Positions 33,448 through 42,244 are shown, numbered from the stretch's first letter. The stretch is DNA of 64,000 nucleotides from Streptomyces sp. NBC_00433 (GCA_036015235.1 CP107926.1:186001-250000); one strand, 5' to 3'. Program-made: numbers and translations. Notes: generated by a model not told the origin, from the sequence alone.

Positions 33448-34385
33448 ACGGCGACCGCTCAGACGGGCTGCGCCCGGTCGTCGCGGTCCTGGGGGCGACC
33501 GGCACCATCGGCAGGCAGGTGGTCTCGGCTTTCGAGACGACGGGCTACCCGGTCCTCTCTGTCGCCAGGACGCGCCCGCCTGCGGTCTCCGGGCACGCCT
33601 TCGTCGCGGCGGACCTCTCGGCGGCCCCGATCGCGGAGATCGCCGGGCTGCTCACGGCGGCCGGTGCCCGGGTGGTGGTCAACGCCAGCGGAGGCTGGCT
33701 CGCGTCGCCGGAGGAGAACCAGCGGGCCCACGTCGACCTCGTCGAGCGTCTGCTGCGCGCGGCGGAGATGATGCCCGCGCCGCCGCGGTTCGTCCAGATC
33801 GGCTCCGTCCACGAATACGGTCCGGTGCCGCACGGCACGGTGATCGAGGAGTCGTACGAGCCGAAGCCGCGGACTCCCTACGGGCTGTCGAAGCTGGCCG
33901 GTTCCGACGCCGTGCTGCGGGCCGCCAGGGAGGGCCGCGTGCCGGGTGTCGTCCTGCGCGCGGTGAACGTCTTCGGGCCGGGCACGGCGGGCGTCGGCTT
34001 TCTCGGCTCTGTGGTGCGCGGGCTCCGCGGGCTCACCCCCGGGGACCGGCTGCGGCTCACGGTGAGCAGGTCCCAGCGGGACTTCGTCGACGTACGGGAT
34101 CTGGCGGACGCGGTCGTACGGGCGGCGGAGTCCTCGCTGGCCGGACAGGCCGTCAACATCGGCCGGGGCGAGGCGCTCGACATGAGCGACCTGCTCACGC
34201 TGCTCGCCGCCGAGGCCGGGTACGGCCCCGACGTGCTGGATCTGGCCAGCGGTTCCGTGCGCTCGCACGGCGGGGACTGGACGCGGGCCGACATCCAGCG
34301 CGCCGGCCGCCTGCTGGACTGGGCGCCGAAGACCTCGGTCCGCCAGTCGCTGCGGGACATGTGGGAGTCCACCGCTGCCCGCTGA
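33444..34385 (+). CDS. NDP-hexose 4-ketoreductase (UrdR/LanR type)
   Basis: A 313-residue extended SDR. The cofactor motif AVLGATGTIGRQVVSAF is at residues 14-30, QIGSVHEYGP near 115 and the catalytic TPYGLSKLAGSD near 142; SQRDFVDVRDLADAV matches sugar 4-ketoreductases. It carries out the last step to the TDP-deoxysugar and sets the C4 configuration, which distinguishes rhodinose from amicetose. GTG 33444 overlaps the 4,6-dehydratase stop. It is the last gene of the operon before a 179-bp gap. Confidence 0.9.
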   Translation: MNGDRSDGLRPVVAVLGATGTIGRQVVSAFETTGYPVLSVARTRPPAVSGHAFVAADLSAAPIAEIAGLLTAAGARVVVNASGGWLASPEENQRAHVDLVERLLRAAEMMPAPPRFVQIGSVHEYGPVPHGTVIEESYEPKPRTPYGLSKLAGSDAVLRAAREGRVPGVVLRAVNVFGPGTAGVGFLGSVVRGLRGLTPGDRLRLTVSRSQRDFVDVRDLADAVVRAAESSLAGQAVNIGRGEALDMSDLLTLLAAEAGYGPDVLDLASGSVRSHGGDWTRADIQRAGRLLDWAPKTSVRQSLRDMWESTAAR

Positions 34386-34564
34386 CGGCCCATGAGCCGC
34401 GCGGGCACACGATGTCCACTGTTGGGACTCTTGTTCACATTTTAGGTGATTTGTCGATGCAGACCGGCAGATTCGCGATGCGCACCAGCGTTGGCCCGGC
34501 CAACGAGATCGGCAACTGTCAGTCACGGGCGCTCCTTGCCGGGGCGTACCGAAGGAGGACTCAG

Positions 34565-35392
34565 ATGATCCTTGTCACCGGCTCCACCGGAAACGTCGGC
34601 CGCAACATCGTCCGCGAGCTCCTCGCCGCGGGCGAGGAGGTCCGCGCGCTCACCCGCAATCCCGCAGAGAGCGGCCTGCCGGCCGAGGTCGAGGTCTTCG
34701 AAGGGGACTTCACGAAGCCCGACACGCTGGCCCCCGCCCTCGACGGGGTGCAGCGGGCCTTCGTCTTCCCCGTCCTCGGGGAACTCGACGGCTTCCTCGG
34801 CCATGCCGTCAGGAACGGTCTGGACAGACTCGTGCTGCTCTCCTCCACCGCGGTCACCTTCCCCGATCCGGGATGGGTCGGCGGAGCGCACCTGCGCAAC
34901 GAGACGGAGGTGCTGGCCTCGGGCATCGACGCCACTTTCGTGCGCCCCACGGTCTTCATGGCGAACGACCTCGCCTGGGCGGGCCAGATCGCCCAGGGGG
35001 GAATCGTCCGCGGTCCCTATCCCAAGGCGGCCATGGCGCCGGTGGACGAGCGCGACACCGGCGCGGTGGCCGCCGCGGCCCTGCTGTCCGACGAGCCTCT
35101 CGACCACATCAGCTTCACCGGGCCCGAGTCGCTCGACCAGGTGGAGCGCGTGCGCATCGTCTCGGAAGCGCTCGGGGTGAAGGCCGAGTTCGAGGAGATT
35201 TCGCGCGCCCAGGCACACGCGCACCTGGTCCACCACATGCCGGACGCGGCCGCCGAATTCCTGCTCGACCAGCTCAAGGACGCCGCCGGGGGCGGCGGGG
35301 CGGAGATCCTCGACCCCGCGTCCGTCATCGGCCGGCCGGCGCACACCTACGCGTCCTGGGTCGAGCACCGCATCGCCGACTTCCGGAAGTAG
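34565..35392 (+). CDS. NmrA-family NAD(P)-binding oxidoreductase
   Basis: A 275-residue atypical SDR. The N-terminal MILVTGSTGNVGRNIVRELL is an NADP-binding Rossmann loop and ALTRNP the second phosphate-contact segment. There is no YxxxK, as usual for NmrA/quinone reductase (QOR2, TMR) relatives. Such proteins either reduce quinones or sense the NADP state. ATG 34565 follows GGAGG. The 179-bp upstream gap includes an unusually AT-rich stretch near 34430-34460 that could hold its own promoter. It may act on the cluster's quinone product or be unrelated. A homologue is encoded at 39310-40188. Confidence 0.82.
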   Translation: MILVTGSTGNVGRNIVRELLAAGEEVRALTRNPAESGLPAEVEVFEGDFTKPDTLAPALDGVQRAFVFPVLGELDGFLGHAVRNGLDRLVLLSSTAVTFPDPGWVGGAHLRNETEVLASGIDATFVRPTVFMANDLAWAGQIAQGGIVRGPYPKAAMAPVDERDTGAVAAAALLSDEPLDHISFTGPESLDQVERVRIVSEALGVKAEFEEISRAQAHAHLVHHMPDAAAEFLLDQLKDAAGGGGAEILDPASVIGRPAHTYASWVEHRIADFRK

Positions 35393-35480
35393 CCCACCGC
35401 CGGTCGAACACGACCGCACCGGGAATGCCGGGCCGGCGGAGGGGCTCGGAGACGACACCCGGCTGTCAGGCTCCGACGGC

Positions 35481-35508
35481 TGCGCCGGCTGCGAAGGCGG
35501 CCGGCGCA
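35481..35508. terminator. Bidirectional hairpin terminator
   Basis: A nine-base stem TGCGCCGGC / GCCGGCGCA with a 10-base loop lies between the convergent NmrA and paaK genes. It marks the right end of the sugar region. Confidence 0.6.
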
Positions 35509-35548
35509 GTCCGGGGCTCAGAGGTGTCCGGCGGGTGCCGGAGCGAAG

Positions 35549-36895
35549 TCACCCGTCGCGCGAGTCGAAGACGCGGCGGATCTTCCCGACCGAACGCTCC
35601 AGCGTGTCCGGGGCGACGATCTCCACGTCGACGCTGACGCCCACACCGTCCTTCACCCCTCGCGCGATCGAGCGGGCGCAGGCGTCGTGCCGCTCCGGGG
35701 CGCCGCCGGGGCGCGACTCGACCAGGACCGTCATGTGGTCCATCCGGCCGCGGCGGGTCAGCCGCAGCTGGAAGTGCGGGGCGACACCCGGGGTGGACAG
35801 GACGATCTCCTCGATCTGGCTGGGGAAGACGTTCACCCCCCGCAGGATGATCATGTCGTCGCAGCGGCCGGTGACCTTCTCCATCCGGCGGAAGGCGGGC
35901 CGTGCCGTGCCCGGCAGCAGGCGCGTCAGGTCACGCGTCCGATAGCGGATGACCGGCAGCGCCTCCTTGGTGAGCGAGGTGAAAACCAGCTCGCCGCCCT
36001 CCCCCTCGGCCATGACCTGGTCGGTGAGCGGGTCGACGATCTCCGGGAGGAAGTGGTCCTCCCACACGTGCAGCCCGTCCTTGGTCTCCACACACTCCTG
36101 GGCGACGCCGGGTCCCATCACCTCGGACAGCCCGTATATGTCGACGGCGTGGATGTCCGTACGCTCCTCGATCTCGGACCGCATCGCCTCCGTCCACGGT
36201 TCCGCGCCGAAGACGCCGATCCGCAGCGAACTGGTGCGCGGGTCGACGCCCTGCCGCTCGAACTCGTCGAGGAGGGTGAGCATGTAGGAGGGGGTGACCA
36301 TGATGATCTCCGGCCGGAAGTCCTGGATGAGCTGGACCTGGCGGGCGGTCATGCCGCCCGAGGCGGGGATGACCGTGCAGCCGGCGCGCTCCGCCCCGTA
36401 GTGGGCGCCGAGCCCGCCGGTGAACAGGCCGTATCCGTAGGAGACATGGACCTTGTGCCCGGGACGGCCGCCCGCGGCGCGGATGGAGCGGGCGACGACG
36501 TCGGCCCACACCGACAGGTCGTGCTCGGTGTAGCCGACCACGGTGGGGCGGCCGGTGGTGCCGCTGGAGGCGTGGACGCGGCGGACCTGCTCGGCGGGGA
36601 CGGCGAACATCCCGAAGGGGTAGCCGTCGCGCAGGTCCGCCTTGGTGGTGAAGGGGAAGCGGGCCAGGTCCTCCAGCGTGCGGCAGTCCTCGGGCCGTAC
36701 CCCGGCGGCGTCGAACTTCTCGCGGTACAGCTCCACATGGTCGTACGCGTGCCGCAGGGTCGCCTGCAGCCGCTCCAGTTGGAGGGCGCGCAACTGCTCG
36801 CGCGTCATCCGCTCGGCGTCGTCCAGCAGGTCGCCGGGAAGCGCCTCCCCCAGCCGGCGGCCCTGGTAGCGGGGGCTCGCCGGGGCGGCGCTCAC
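35549..36895 (-). CDS. paaK: Phenylacetate-CoA ligase
   Basis: A 448-residue AMP-forming ligase converting phenylacetate, ATP and CoA to phenylacetyl-CoA. SSGTTGRPTVVGYT (about 105-118) is the AMP P-loop, DIYGLSEVMGPG (about 250) the A5-type motif and YRTRDLTRL with RCDDMIILRGVNVFP the hinge and C-terminal domain. Length is typical of PaaK. GTG 36895 overlaps the stop of the PaaI thioesterase gene (GTGA). Both are read leftward from a region with a PaaR-like operator. The rest of the phenylacetate pathway (paaABCDE, paaZ) is not in the window. Confidence 0.93.
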   Translation of the reverse strand: MSAAPASPRYQGRRLGEALPGDLLDDAERMTREQLRALQLERLQATLRHAYDHVELYREKFDAAGVRPEDCRTLEDLARFPFTTKADLRDGYPFGMFAVPAEQVRRVHASSGTTGRPTVVGYTEHDLSVWADVVARSIRAAGGRPGHKVHVSYGYGLFTGGLGAHYGAERAGCTVIPASGGMTARQVQLIQDFRPEIIMVTPSYMLTLLDEFERQGVDPRTSSLRIGVFGAEPWTEAMRSEIEERTDIHAVDIYGLSEVMGPGVAQECVETKDGLHVWEDHFLPEIVDPLTDQVMAEGEGGELVFTSLTKEALPVIRYRTRDLTRLLPGTARPAFRRMEKVTGRCDDMIILRGVNVFPSQIEEIVLSTPGVAPHFQLRLTRRGRMDHMTVLVESRPGGAPERHDACARSIARGVKDGVGVSVDVEIVAPDTLERSVGKIRRVFDSRDG

Positions 36896-37326
36896 CGTGA
36901 CGCCTTCGTCGTGGCGGCTCGGCTGTCGCGGCTTCGGCCGCGGAATTCCGCGATGACCTCGTCGCCGCGCAGCACGCTCACGTCGTAGATGCCGCTGCGC
37001 CCGAAGCTCACCCTTTCCCGCGCCGTCGCGAGCAGGACGTCGCCCTCGCGGGCCGGTGCGACGAAGTCGATGTCGGCGGCGGCCGCGACGGTGACCGGCC
37101 CGCGGCCGTTGCAGGCACACGCGAAGGCGGTGTCGGCGAGCAGGAAGACGTAGCCGCCGTGCGCGATGCCGTGCCCGTTGACCATGGCCGCGGTCACCGC
37201 CATCCGCACCGACGCGGTGCCGGCGCCGGTGTGCAGCAGCTCGATGCCCAGGCCCCGCGACGCCGCGTCTGCGGCGAACATCGCCTCCGCCGTGCCGCCT
37301 GTCGCCGGTTCAGTGGTCTGGTTCAC
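36892..37326 (-). CDS. paaI: Hydroxyphenylacetyl-CoA thioesterase
   Basis: A 144-residue hot-dog thioesterase. [21 protein letters not shown] (about 48-68) is the PaaI signature, with the catalytic Asp in [10 protein letters not shown], followed by [17 protein letters not shown]. It releases CoA from stalled phenylacetyl-CoA intermediates. The start GTG 37326 gives MNQTTEP. It is cotranscribed with paaK. Confidence 0.92.
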   Translation of the reverse strand: MNQTTEPATGGTAEAMFAADAASRGLGIELLHTGAGTASVRMAVTAAMVNGHGIAHGGYVFLLADTAFACACNGRGPVTVAAAADIDFVAPAREGDVLLATARERVSFGRSGIYDVSVLRGDEVIAEFRGRSRDSRAATTKASR

Positions 37327-37349
37327 GTGCGCGCTCCCGTTGTCTCCCG

Positions 37350-37363
37350 ACCGAACATTCGGT
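37350..37363. promoter_or_regulatory. PaaR-like TetR operator (ACCGAA-CA-TTCGGT)
   Basis: A perfect six-base inverted repeat ACCGAA CA TTCGGT lies between the divergent paaI and thiolase genes. It resembles operators of TetR-family PaaR repressors of phenylacetate catabolism, by recall. It lies 24 bp from the paaI start and would control both directions. Confidence 0.65.
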
Positions 37364-37478
37364 TAGCCTGCCGCTTGGTCAAGTAATCAAGCAACCGCGC
37401 CGCCTGTCAAGGGCCGGAGCGCACGCCCGGCCGAACCCGCGGGTCGCGGCAGGCCCGCCGCCGACGAGGAGAGCAGAA

Positions 37479-38675
37479 GTGCCCGACGAGGTCTATCTGG
37501 TCGACGGTGCCCGCACCCCGCAGGGACGCTACGGCGGGGCGCTGGCCGCCGTGCGGCCCGACGACCTCGCGGCCCTGGTCGTCGGCGAGGCCCTACGCCG
37601 GGCCGGGGCGCCGGGCGAAGCCGTGGACGAGGTGATCCTGGGGGCCGCCAACCAGGCCGGCGAGGACAACCGGGACGTGGCCCGCATGGCGGTGCTGCTG
37701 GCCGGCCTGCCGCACACCGTGCCCGGCTACACGGTCAACCGGCTGTGCGCCTCCGGGCTGACGGCCGTGGCCTCGGCGGCGCAGGCCGTCCGCGCGGGAG
37801 AGGCGGACCTGGTGGTGGCCGGCGGGGTCGAGTCGATGACGCGGGCGCCCTGGGTGATGGCCAAGCCCGGCACCCCGTGGGCCAAGCCCGGCGAGGTCGC
37901 CGACACCGCGCTCGGCTGGCGCTTCACCAACCCCCGCTTCGGCAGCCGCCAGACGCTGTCGATGGGCGAGACCGCCGAGGAGGTGGCCGCCCTGGACGGG
38001 ATCAGCCGCGCCGACGCGGACGCGTTCGCGCTGCGCAGCCACCGCCTGGCCGTCGCCGCCCAGCAGGCAGGCCGCTTCACCGCGGAGATCGTCCCGGTCG
38101 AGGTGACCGACCGCAAGGGCCGTACCACGACGGTCGACACCGACGAGGGCCCCCGCCCGGCCACCAGCGCCGAGCAGCTCGGCGGGCTGCGTACGGTCTT
38201 CCGCGAGGACGGCATCGTGACCGCGGGCAATTCCTCACCGCTGTCGGACGGGGCTGCCGCCCTGGTGGTCGCCTCCGCGCGGGCCGTCGAGCGGTACGGG
38301 CTCACCCCGAGGGCGCGGGTCGTCACCACCGCGTCCGCAGGCGTGGAGCCGCACCTGATGGGGCTCGGCCCGGTCCCGGCCACGGAGAAGGCCCTCACCC
38401 GGGCCGGCTGGAAGGCCGCCGACCTCGACGCGGTGGAGCTGAACGAGGCCTTCGCCGCACAGGCCCTGGCCGTCATCCGCCGCCTCGCACTCGACCCGGA
38501 CGCGGTCAACGCCGACGGCGGCGCGATCGCGCTGGGCCACCCGCTGGGTTGCAGCGGCGCCCGCATCCTGCTCACCCTCGTCGGCCGCCTGGAGCGCGGC
38601 AACGCCCGCCGGGGGCTGGCCACTTTGTGCGTCGGCGTCGGCCAGGGCGTCGCCATGCTGATCGAAAGGCCGTGA
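37479..38675 (+). CDS. Acetyl-CoA C-acyltransferase (thiolase; PaaJ/PcaF type)
   Basis: A 398-residue thiolase. [12 protein letters not shown] (about 88-99) carries the acyl-binding Cys, [16 protein letters not shown] (about 348-363) the catalytic His, and CVGVGQG (near 385) the second Cys. Divergence from paaI/paaK across a PaaR-like operator suggests it is the beta-ketoadipyl/3-oxo-5,6-dehydrosuberyl-CoA thiolase of the phenylacetate pathway. Annotation as a general acetyl-CoA acetyltransferase cannot be excluded. The start is GTG 37479 with GGAGAG upstream. Confidence 0.88.
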   Translation: MPDEVYLVDGARTPQGRYGGALAAVRPDDLAALVVGEALRRAGAPGEAVDEVILGAANQAGEDNRDVARMAVLLAGLPHTVPGYTVNRLCASGLTAVASAAQAVRAGEADLVVAGGVESMTRAPWVMAKPGTPWAKPGEVADTALGWRFTNPRFGSRQTLSMGETAEEVAALDGISRADADAFALRSHRLAVAAQQAGRFTAEIVPVEVTDRKGRTTTVDTDEGPRPATSAEQLGGLRTVFREDGIVTAGNSSPLSDGAAALVVASARAVERYGLTPRARVVTTASAGVEPHLMGLGPVPATEKALTRAGWKAADLDAVELNEAFAAQALAVIRRLALDPDAVNADGGAIALGHPLGCSGARILLTLVGRLERGNARRGLATLCVGVGQGVAMLIERP

Positions 38676-38710
38676 GCATCGAGAGCCGCGGGCGTCGTGG
38701 GCCGTGAGCG

Positions 38711-38727
38711 GCAGGGCCGGCCCCTGC
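38711..38727. terminator. Small hairpin between convergent genes
   Basis: GCAGGG, a five-base loop and CCCTGC lies directly between the thiolase (plus) and the FBP-domain gene (minus). Confidence 0.4.
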
Positions 38728-38728
38728 G

Positions 38729-39238
38729 TCAGGCGGCGGAGGCGGTCACCTTGGCGAGGAAGGCGTCCAGATTGCGGCGGGTGCGCGCGATCTGCTCGTC
38801 CAGGGTGAGGGTCTCCTCCATGCGCCGGACCAGCGGGGTGGTCTTCTTGCCGCGGATGTAGAGGGAGCACGCCAGGTCCGCGCACATGTACAGGGCGACC
38901 GTGTTGCCCTGGCGGCCGGCCGGACCGGCCAGCGGCGCCGCGAGCAGGTCGACGCCGCCACCGCCGTGGCCGGTCAGACACAGGCCGCACAGGCTGCTGC
39001 GCAGCAGATTCCGCCGGGCGCCCGGCGCGATCCGCAAGGTCAGGCCGACCGGGTCGCCGCCCGCCGCGGGGCTCACCAGATACGCCCGGTCCGGGGCTCC
39101 GGGGTCGCGCCAGCCCAGGAAGTCCAGGTCCGCCCAGGGCAGCTCGGACATCTGCCGGGGCAGGCTGATCCGCTTGGCCTCGCCCTTCGAGCAGTTCACG
39201 AAGGAGGCGCGCACTTCGGCGTCGGTCAGGGCATCCAT
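38729..39238 (-). CDS. FBP-domain (treble-clef zinc finger) protein
   Basis: A 169-residue protein matching, by recall, the elongation-factor-G-binding-protein C-terminal type treble-clef zinc finger found in actinobacteria. Two Cys pairs, SLCGLCLTGH and YMCADLACSLYIRGK, are the expected zinc ligands; FVNCSKGEAKRISLP is the conserved N-terminal motif. By analogy with fusidic-acid-resistance FusB-type proteins it may bind EF-G on the ribosome. ATG 39238 is a clear start. It is monocistronic, convergent with the thiolase. Confidence 0.8.
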   Translation of the reverse strand: MDALTDAEVRASFVNCSKGEAKRISLPRQMSELPWADLDFLGWRDPGAPDRAYLVSPAAGGDPVGLTLRIAPGARRNLLRSSLCGLCLTGHGGGGVDLLAAPLAGPAGRQGNTVALYMCADLACSLYIRGKKTTPLVRRMEETLTLDEQIARTRRNLDAFLAKVTASAA

Positions 39239-39309
39239 GGCCCGGACGCTACCTCTCCCCCGCCCGCGTCCTCGACCGGTTTTCCCGCCGCCCCGCAGAC
39301 CCGTGCGGG

Positions 39310-40188
39310 TCAGGCCGCCATCGCGGGACGCAGGACGTCCTGGCACCACTGCCGGAAGGTCGTCGGGGACGCCGAGCGCGAGGCGTACGGCCCGGTGCCG
39401 TACAGGCCGGCGTCGACCGCGGCCGCCATGTCGACGAGGCCGCGCGCCCACGGCTCGCTCATGCCGTGGGCGAGCAGCTCCGCCCGGTAGGCCTCGGCGG
39501 GGATCCGCCGGTAGGCGATCGGGCGGTCGAGGACCTCGGACATGATCGCGGCCATGTCGTCGGGTGACAGGTCCTCGGGGCCGGGCAGCGGAAGGTCGTC
39601 CTGGCCGGTCCAGGAGCCGTCGAGCAGCAGGGCGGCCGCGGTGGCGGCGATGTCGCGGGTGGCGCAGGCCGGGCCCTTGCGGTCGCCCGCCAGCAGGCCG
39701 AAGTAGGTGCCCTGGTTCCTGATCGGGTCGAGCTGCCGGAGGATGTTCTCCATGAAGCCGGGCATGCCGAGCGAGCGGTAGTGCACGCCGGTGCTCTCGA
39801 TCAGGTGGTCCATCGCGAAGACCGCCGAGATCTGCCCGGCCTTCCTGGCCCTGCCCCGGCCCAGGCTCGACACGCCCACCACCCGGCGTACGCCCTGGGA
39901 GGCTATGGCGTCGCACAGCGGCCGGGTGAAGTCGATGGCGTGGCTGTGGAGCCCGGCGGCTCGCGGGTCCGGCGGCAGCACCCACAGGACGGCGTCGGCG
40001 CCGGCGCAGACCTCGGCGACGGCGGCGGAGTCGTCCATGGAGCCCTTGACCACCTCGGCCCGCTCGCGGACCTCGGGGGCCAGCCGGGACGGGTCGCGGG
40101 CGATGACCCGGACCGGGGCGCCCGCCTCGATGACACGTGCGAGGGTCTGGTGGCCGATACTTCCGGTGGGCGTGGTGACGACGATCAT
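39310..40188 (-). CDS. NmrA-family NAD(P)-binding protein
   Basis: A 292-residue atypical SDR beginning MIVVTTPTGSIGHQTLARVI, an NADP-binding loop, with VIARDPSRL as the second contact. The rest (RRVVGVSSLGRGRARKAG, ENILRQLDPIRNQG) fits NmrA/quinone-oxidoreductase-like proteins. ATG 40188 is divergent from a TetR gene. A perfect inverted repeat (40298-40326) lies between them, so the TetR protein probably represses this gene in response to a small ligand such as a quinone. A run of AACAGCACG 9-mers lies at 40209-40237 just upstream of it. Confidence 0.83.
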   Translation of the reverse strand: MIVVTTPTGSIGHQTLARVIEAGAPVRVIARDPSRLAPEVRERAEVVKGSMDDSAAVAEVCAGADAVLWVLPPDPRAAGLHSHAIDFTRPLCDAIASQGVRRVVGVSSLGRGRARKAGQISAVFAMDHLIESTGVHYRSLGMPGFMENILRQLDPIRNQGTYFGLLAGDRKGPACATRDIAATAAALLLDGSWTGQDDLPLPGPEDLSPDDMAAIMSEVLDRPIAYRRIPAEAYRAELLAHGMSEPWARGLVDMAAAVDAGLYGTGPYASRSASPTTFRQWCQDVLRPAMAA

Positions 40189-40297
40189 GTGTCTCTCCGA
40201 TCCGCAGCACAACAGCACGAACAGCACGAACAGCACGACGACACGGTGGCGCGGCAGCCCGGCAGACGCGCGGCCGGGAAGCTGGACAACCGCAGCA

Positions 40298-40326
40298 GAA
40301 GTAAACTCTACCGTACCGTTTACTTC
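40298..40326. promoter_or_regulatory. TetR operator, GAAGTAAAC-11-GTTTACTTC
   Basis: A perfect nine-base inverted repeat with an 11-base centre containing ACCGTACC lies 22 bp upstream of the TetR start codon and 110 bp from the NmrA start. It is the most AT-rich point of the region. Confidence 0.75.
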
Positions 40327-40347
40327 GCGCACAGGAGGGACGGACTC

Positions 40348-40965
40348 ATGGCTCGACGCGGGGACGAACTGCGGGAGCACATCCTGCTCGTCGCGAAGGA
40401 CGTCTTCCTCGAATCGGGTTTCGAGCGCGCCTCGATGGACACGCTGGCCGCGCGCGCGTCGACCTCGAAGCGGACGCTCTACGCGCACTTCGAGAGCAAG
40501 GACAAGCTCTTCCTGGCCGTGGTCGACCTGGTGCGCGAGCTCTACCTGGACCGGCTGCGGACCCCCGGCGAATACGCCGACGACGACACCGAGGCCGTCG
40601 TGCTCTACTGCGGCCGCTTCCTGCAGATGCTGCTGTGGGAGCCGACCGTGCGCATGTGCCGCCTCGGCATCGCGGAGGCGGAGCGGCTGCCCGAGGCGTC
40701 GGCGCGCTACTACGAGGCCGTCTTCGACTCCGCGCACCAGCGCCTCGCCGACCACATCGGCCTGCGGTACGGGCTGCCGCCCGCGGAATGCACCCGTATC
40801 GCGCACGACCTCATCGGGCGCACCCTGCACCCGCGCTTCCCGCGGGCGCTGTTCGGCACCGAGCGATTGCTCACCGAGCGGCCGGAGCGGGAGTCGATCG
40901 CCACCGACGTCGACCTCGCGCCCATCCGCGCGGCGGTCGCCGCCGCGCTGCCGCGGGCCCGGTGA
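40348..40965 (+). CDS. TetR-family repressor
   Basis: A 205-residue regulator. The HTH spans about residues 25-55 (SMDTLAARASTSKRTLYAHFE), followed by the KDKLFLAVVDL helix typical of the family. The C-terminal domain resembles AefR-like TetR proteins (TEAVVLYCGRFLQMLL). ATG 40348 follows GGAGG. It is divergent from the NmrA-type gene with a shared operator, so it is probably an autoregulated local repressor. Confidence 0.92.
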   Translation: MARRGDELREHILLVAKDVFLESGFERASMDTLAARASTSKRTLYAHFESKDKLFLAVVDLVRELYLDRLRTPGEYADDDTEAVVLYCGRFLQMLLWEPTVRMCRLGIAEAERLPEASARYYEAVFDSAHQRLADHIGLRYGLPPAECTRIAHDLIGRTLHPRFPRALFGTERLLTERPERESIATDVDLAPIRAAVAAALPRAR

Positions 40966-40974
40966 GCCGCCGGC

Positions 40975-41832
40975 CTACGGCTTGATGGCGACGCCCACCC
41001 ACAGGCTCACGTCGGCGTCCGACACCAGCGGGGTCTCGGCGCGGTCCGTCTCCTCCGGGCGCCAGCGGTGGCCGACGACGATGCCCGGCTCGACCAGGTC
41101 GAGACCCTCGAAGAAGCGCTCGACCTCCGCGCGCGTACGCACCTGGGTCGGCGTGCCCGAGCTGCGGTAGACGCCGACCACCTCCGCCCACATCTCGGGG
41201 TCGAAGTCCGGCGTGCAGTGGCTGATCGCCAGCGCGGAGCCGGACGGCAGCGCCGCCATCAGCCGGGAGACGATGCCGTACGGGTCGCGGTCGTCGGGGA
41301 TGAAGTGCAGCAGCGCGTTGAGGCTCAGCACGGCCGGCCGGGACAGGTCCAGCGTGGCCGCCAGCGTCTGGTCGGACAGGATCGCGTCGGTGTCGGTCGC
41401 GTCGGCCTGTACGTACGCGGTGCGGCCGGCCGGGGTGCTGCGCAGCAGGGCGCGCGCGTAGTTGAGCACGATCGGGTCGTAGTCGACGTAGACCACCCGC
41501 GCGTCCTCGGCGACGGACTGCGCCACCTCGTGCAGATTCGGCGACGTCGGGATTCCGGTGCCGATGTCCAGCCACTGCCTTATCCCGTAGGAGCGGGCCA
41601 GCACGCGGGTGGCGCGGTGCATGAAGTCGCGGTTCTCGAGCACACCGAGGAAGACGCCGGGGAAGATGGTGGCGACCTCGTCGGCCGCCTCGCGGTCGGG
41701 GCGGTAGTTCGTCCGCCCGCCGAGGAAGTAGTCGTACATCCGCGCGCTGTGCGGGATGTCCGTACGGATACTGGCCTGCAGCTCGGCTGCCGACTCCGAC
41801 TCCGCGTCGTCGAGAGCTGTCCCGTCCGCCAT
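40975..41832 (-). CDS. SAM-dependent methyltransferase of the DUF574 family
   Basis: A 285-residue protein of a family abundant in Streptomyces. The signature SARMYDYFLGGRTNYRPD is at residues 31-48, the SAM site QWLDIGTGIPTSPNLHE near 85-101 and YVDYDPIVLNYARALL near 113-128. The physiological substrate of the family is unknown. The start is taken as ATG 41832 because the signature then sits at its usual distance; an upstream ATG at 41905 would add unconserved Gly-rich sequence. It ends 9 bp from the TetR stop (convergent). Confidence 0.85.
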   Translation of the reverse strand: MADGTALDDAESESAAELQASIRTDIPHSARMYDYFLGGRTNYRPDREAADEVATIFPGVFLGVLENRDFMHRATRVLARSYGIRQWLDIGTGIPTSPNLHEVAQSVAEDARVVYVDYDPIVLNYARALLRSTPAGRTAYVQADATDTDAILSDQTLAATLDLSRPAVLSLNALLHFIPDDRDPYGIVSRLMAALPSGSALAISHCTPDFDPEMWAEVVGVYRSSGTPTQVRTRAEVERFFEGLDLVEPGIVVGHRWRPEETDRAETPLVSDADVSLWVGVAIKP

Positions 41833-42244
41833 GTCCACAACCCCGCCGCCACTCGGACCCGGGGCCGCCCCCCGGTGACCACCGGTATCTTCGGCCCCCA
41901 TCATAGGCCCCGCCGCAGGCCACTCCGCCCGGGTCCCTCCCCAACTTCCCTGCACCCAGGGCATTTTGACCGCGCAAAACCCGGTTGCGCCGAAACCCCG
42001 TTCGGCGCGCTCCCGGCGCCCCCGGGCCGGGACCGCTTCGTGGGCGGCGGTCGCCACCGCTCTCGGCCTGACCGCAGGACGCCCGCGCCCGCACCACCCG
42101 CCACCGCCTCCGGCACAGACGGTCGCAATCGGGGGCGTCCGGGGCGGAGTCGGAGACATCGGCCCCGGAGGCTCGGGCGCGTGGGGCATCTTCCGCGCCG
42201 ACCCATGCACGACGCATGAATAAGGTTAGGCTAACCTAAGCTCC
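41833..42244. other. Divergent intergenic region
   Basis: A 412-bp gap between the DUF574 gene (minus) and the siderophore transporter operon (plus). It ends with an iron box at 42221-42239. Nothing else coding or structured stands out. Confidence 0.65.
42221..42239. promoter_or_regulatory. DtxR/DmdR iron box
   Basis: The 19-bp palindromic string TAAGGTTAGGCTAACCTAA matches the DmdR1/DtxR consensus TTAGGTTAGGCTAACCTAA at nearly every position. It ends 5 bp before the first ATG of the ABC transporter ATPase gene, so iron-loaded repressor would block transcription. The downstream gene has no Shine-Dalgarno, consistent with a leaderless or nearly leaderless message starting at the box. Confidence 0.92.

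Noticed and set aside
37479..38675. Thiolase as a starter-unit enzyme of the PKS
   Set aside because: It diverges from paaI/paaK around a PaaR-like operator and has full thiolase motifs, so a catabolic role is more likely.
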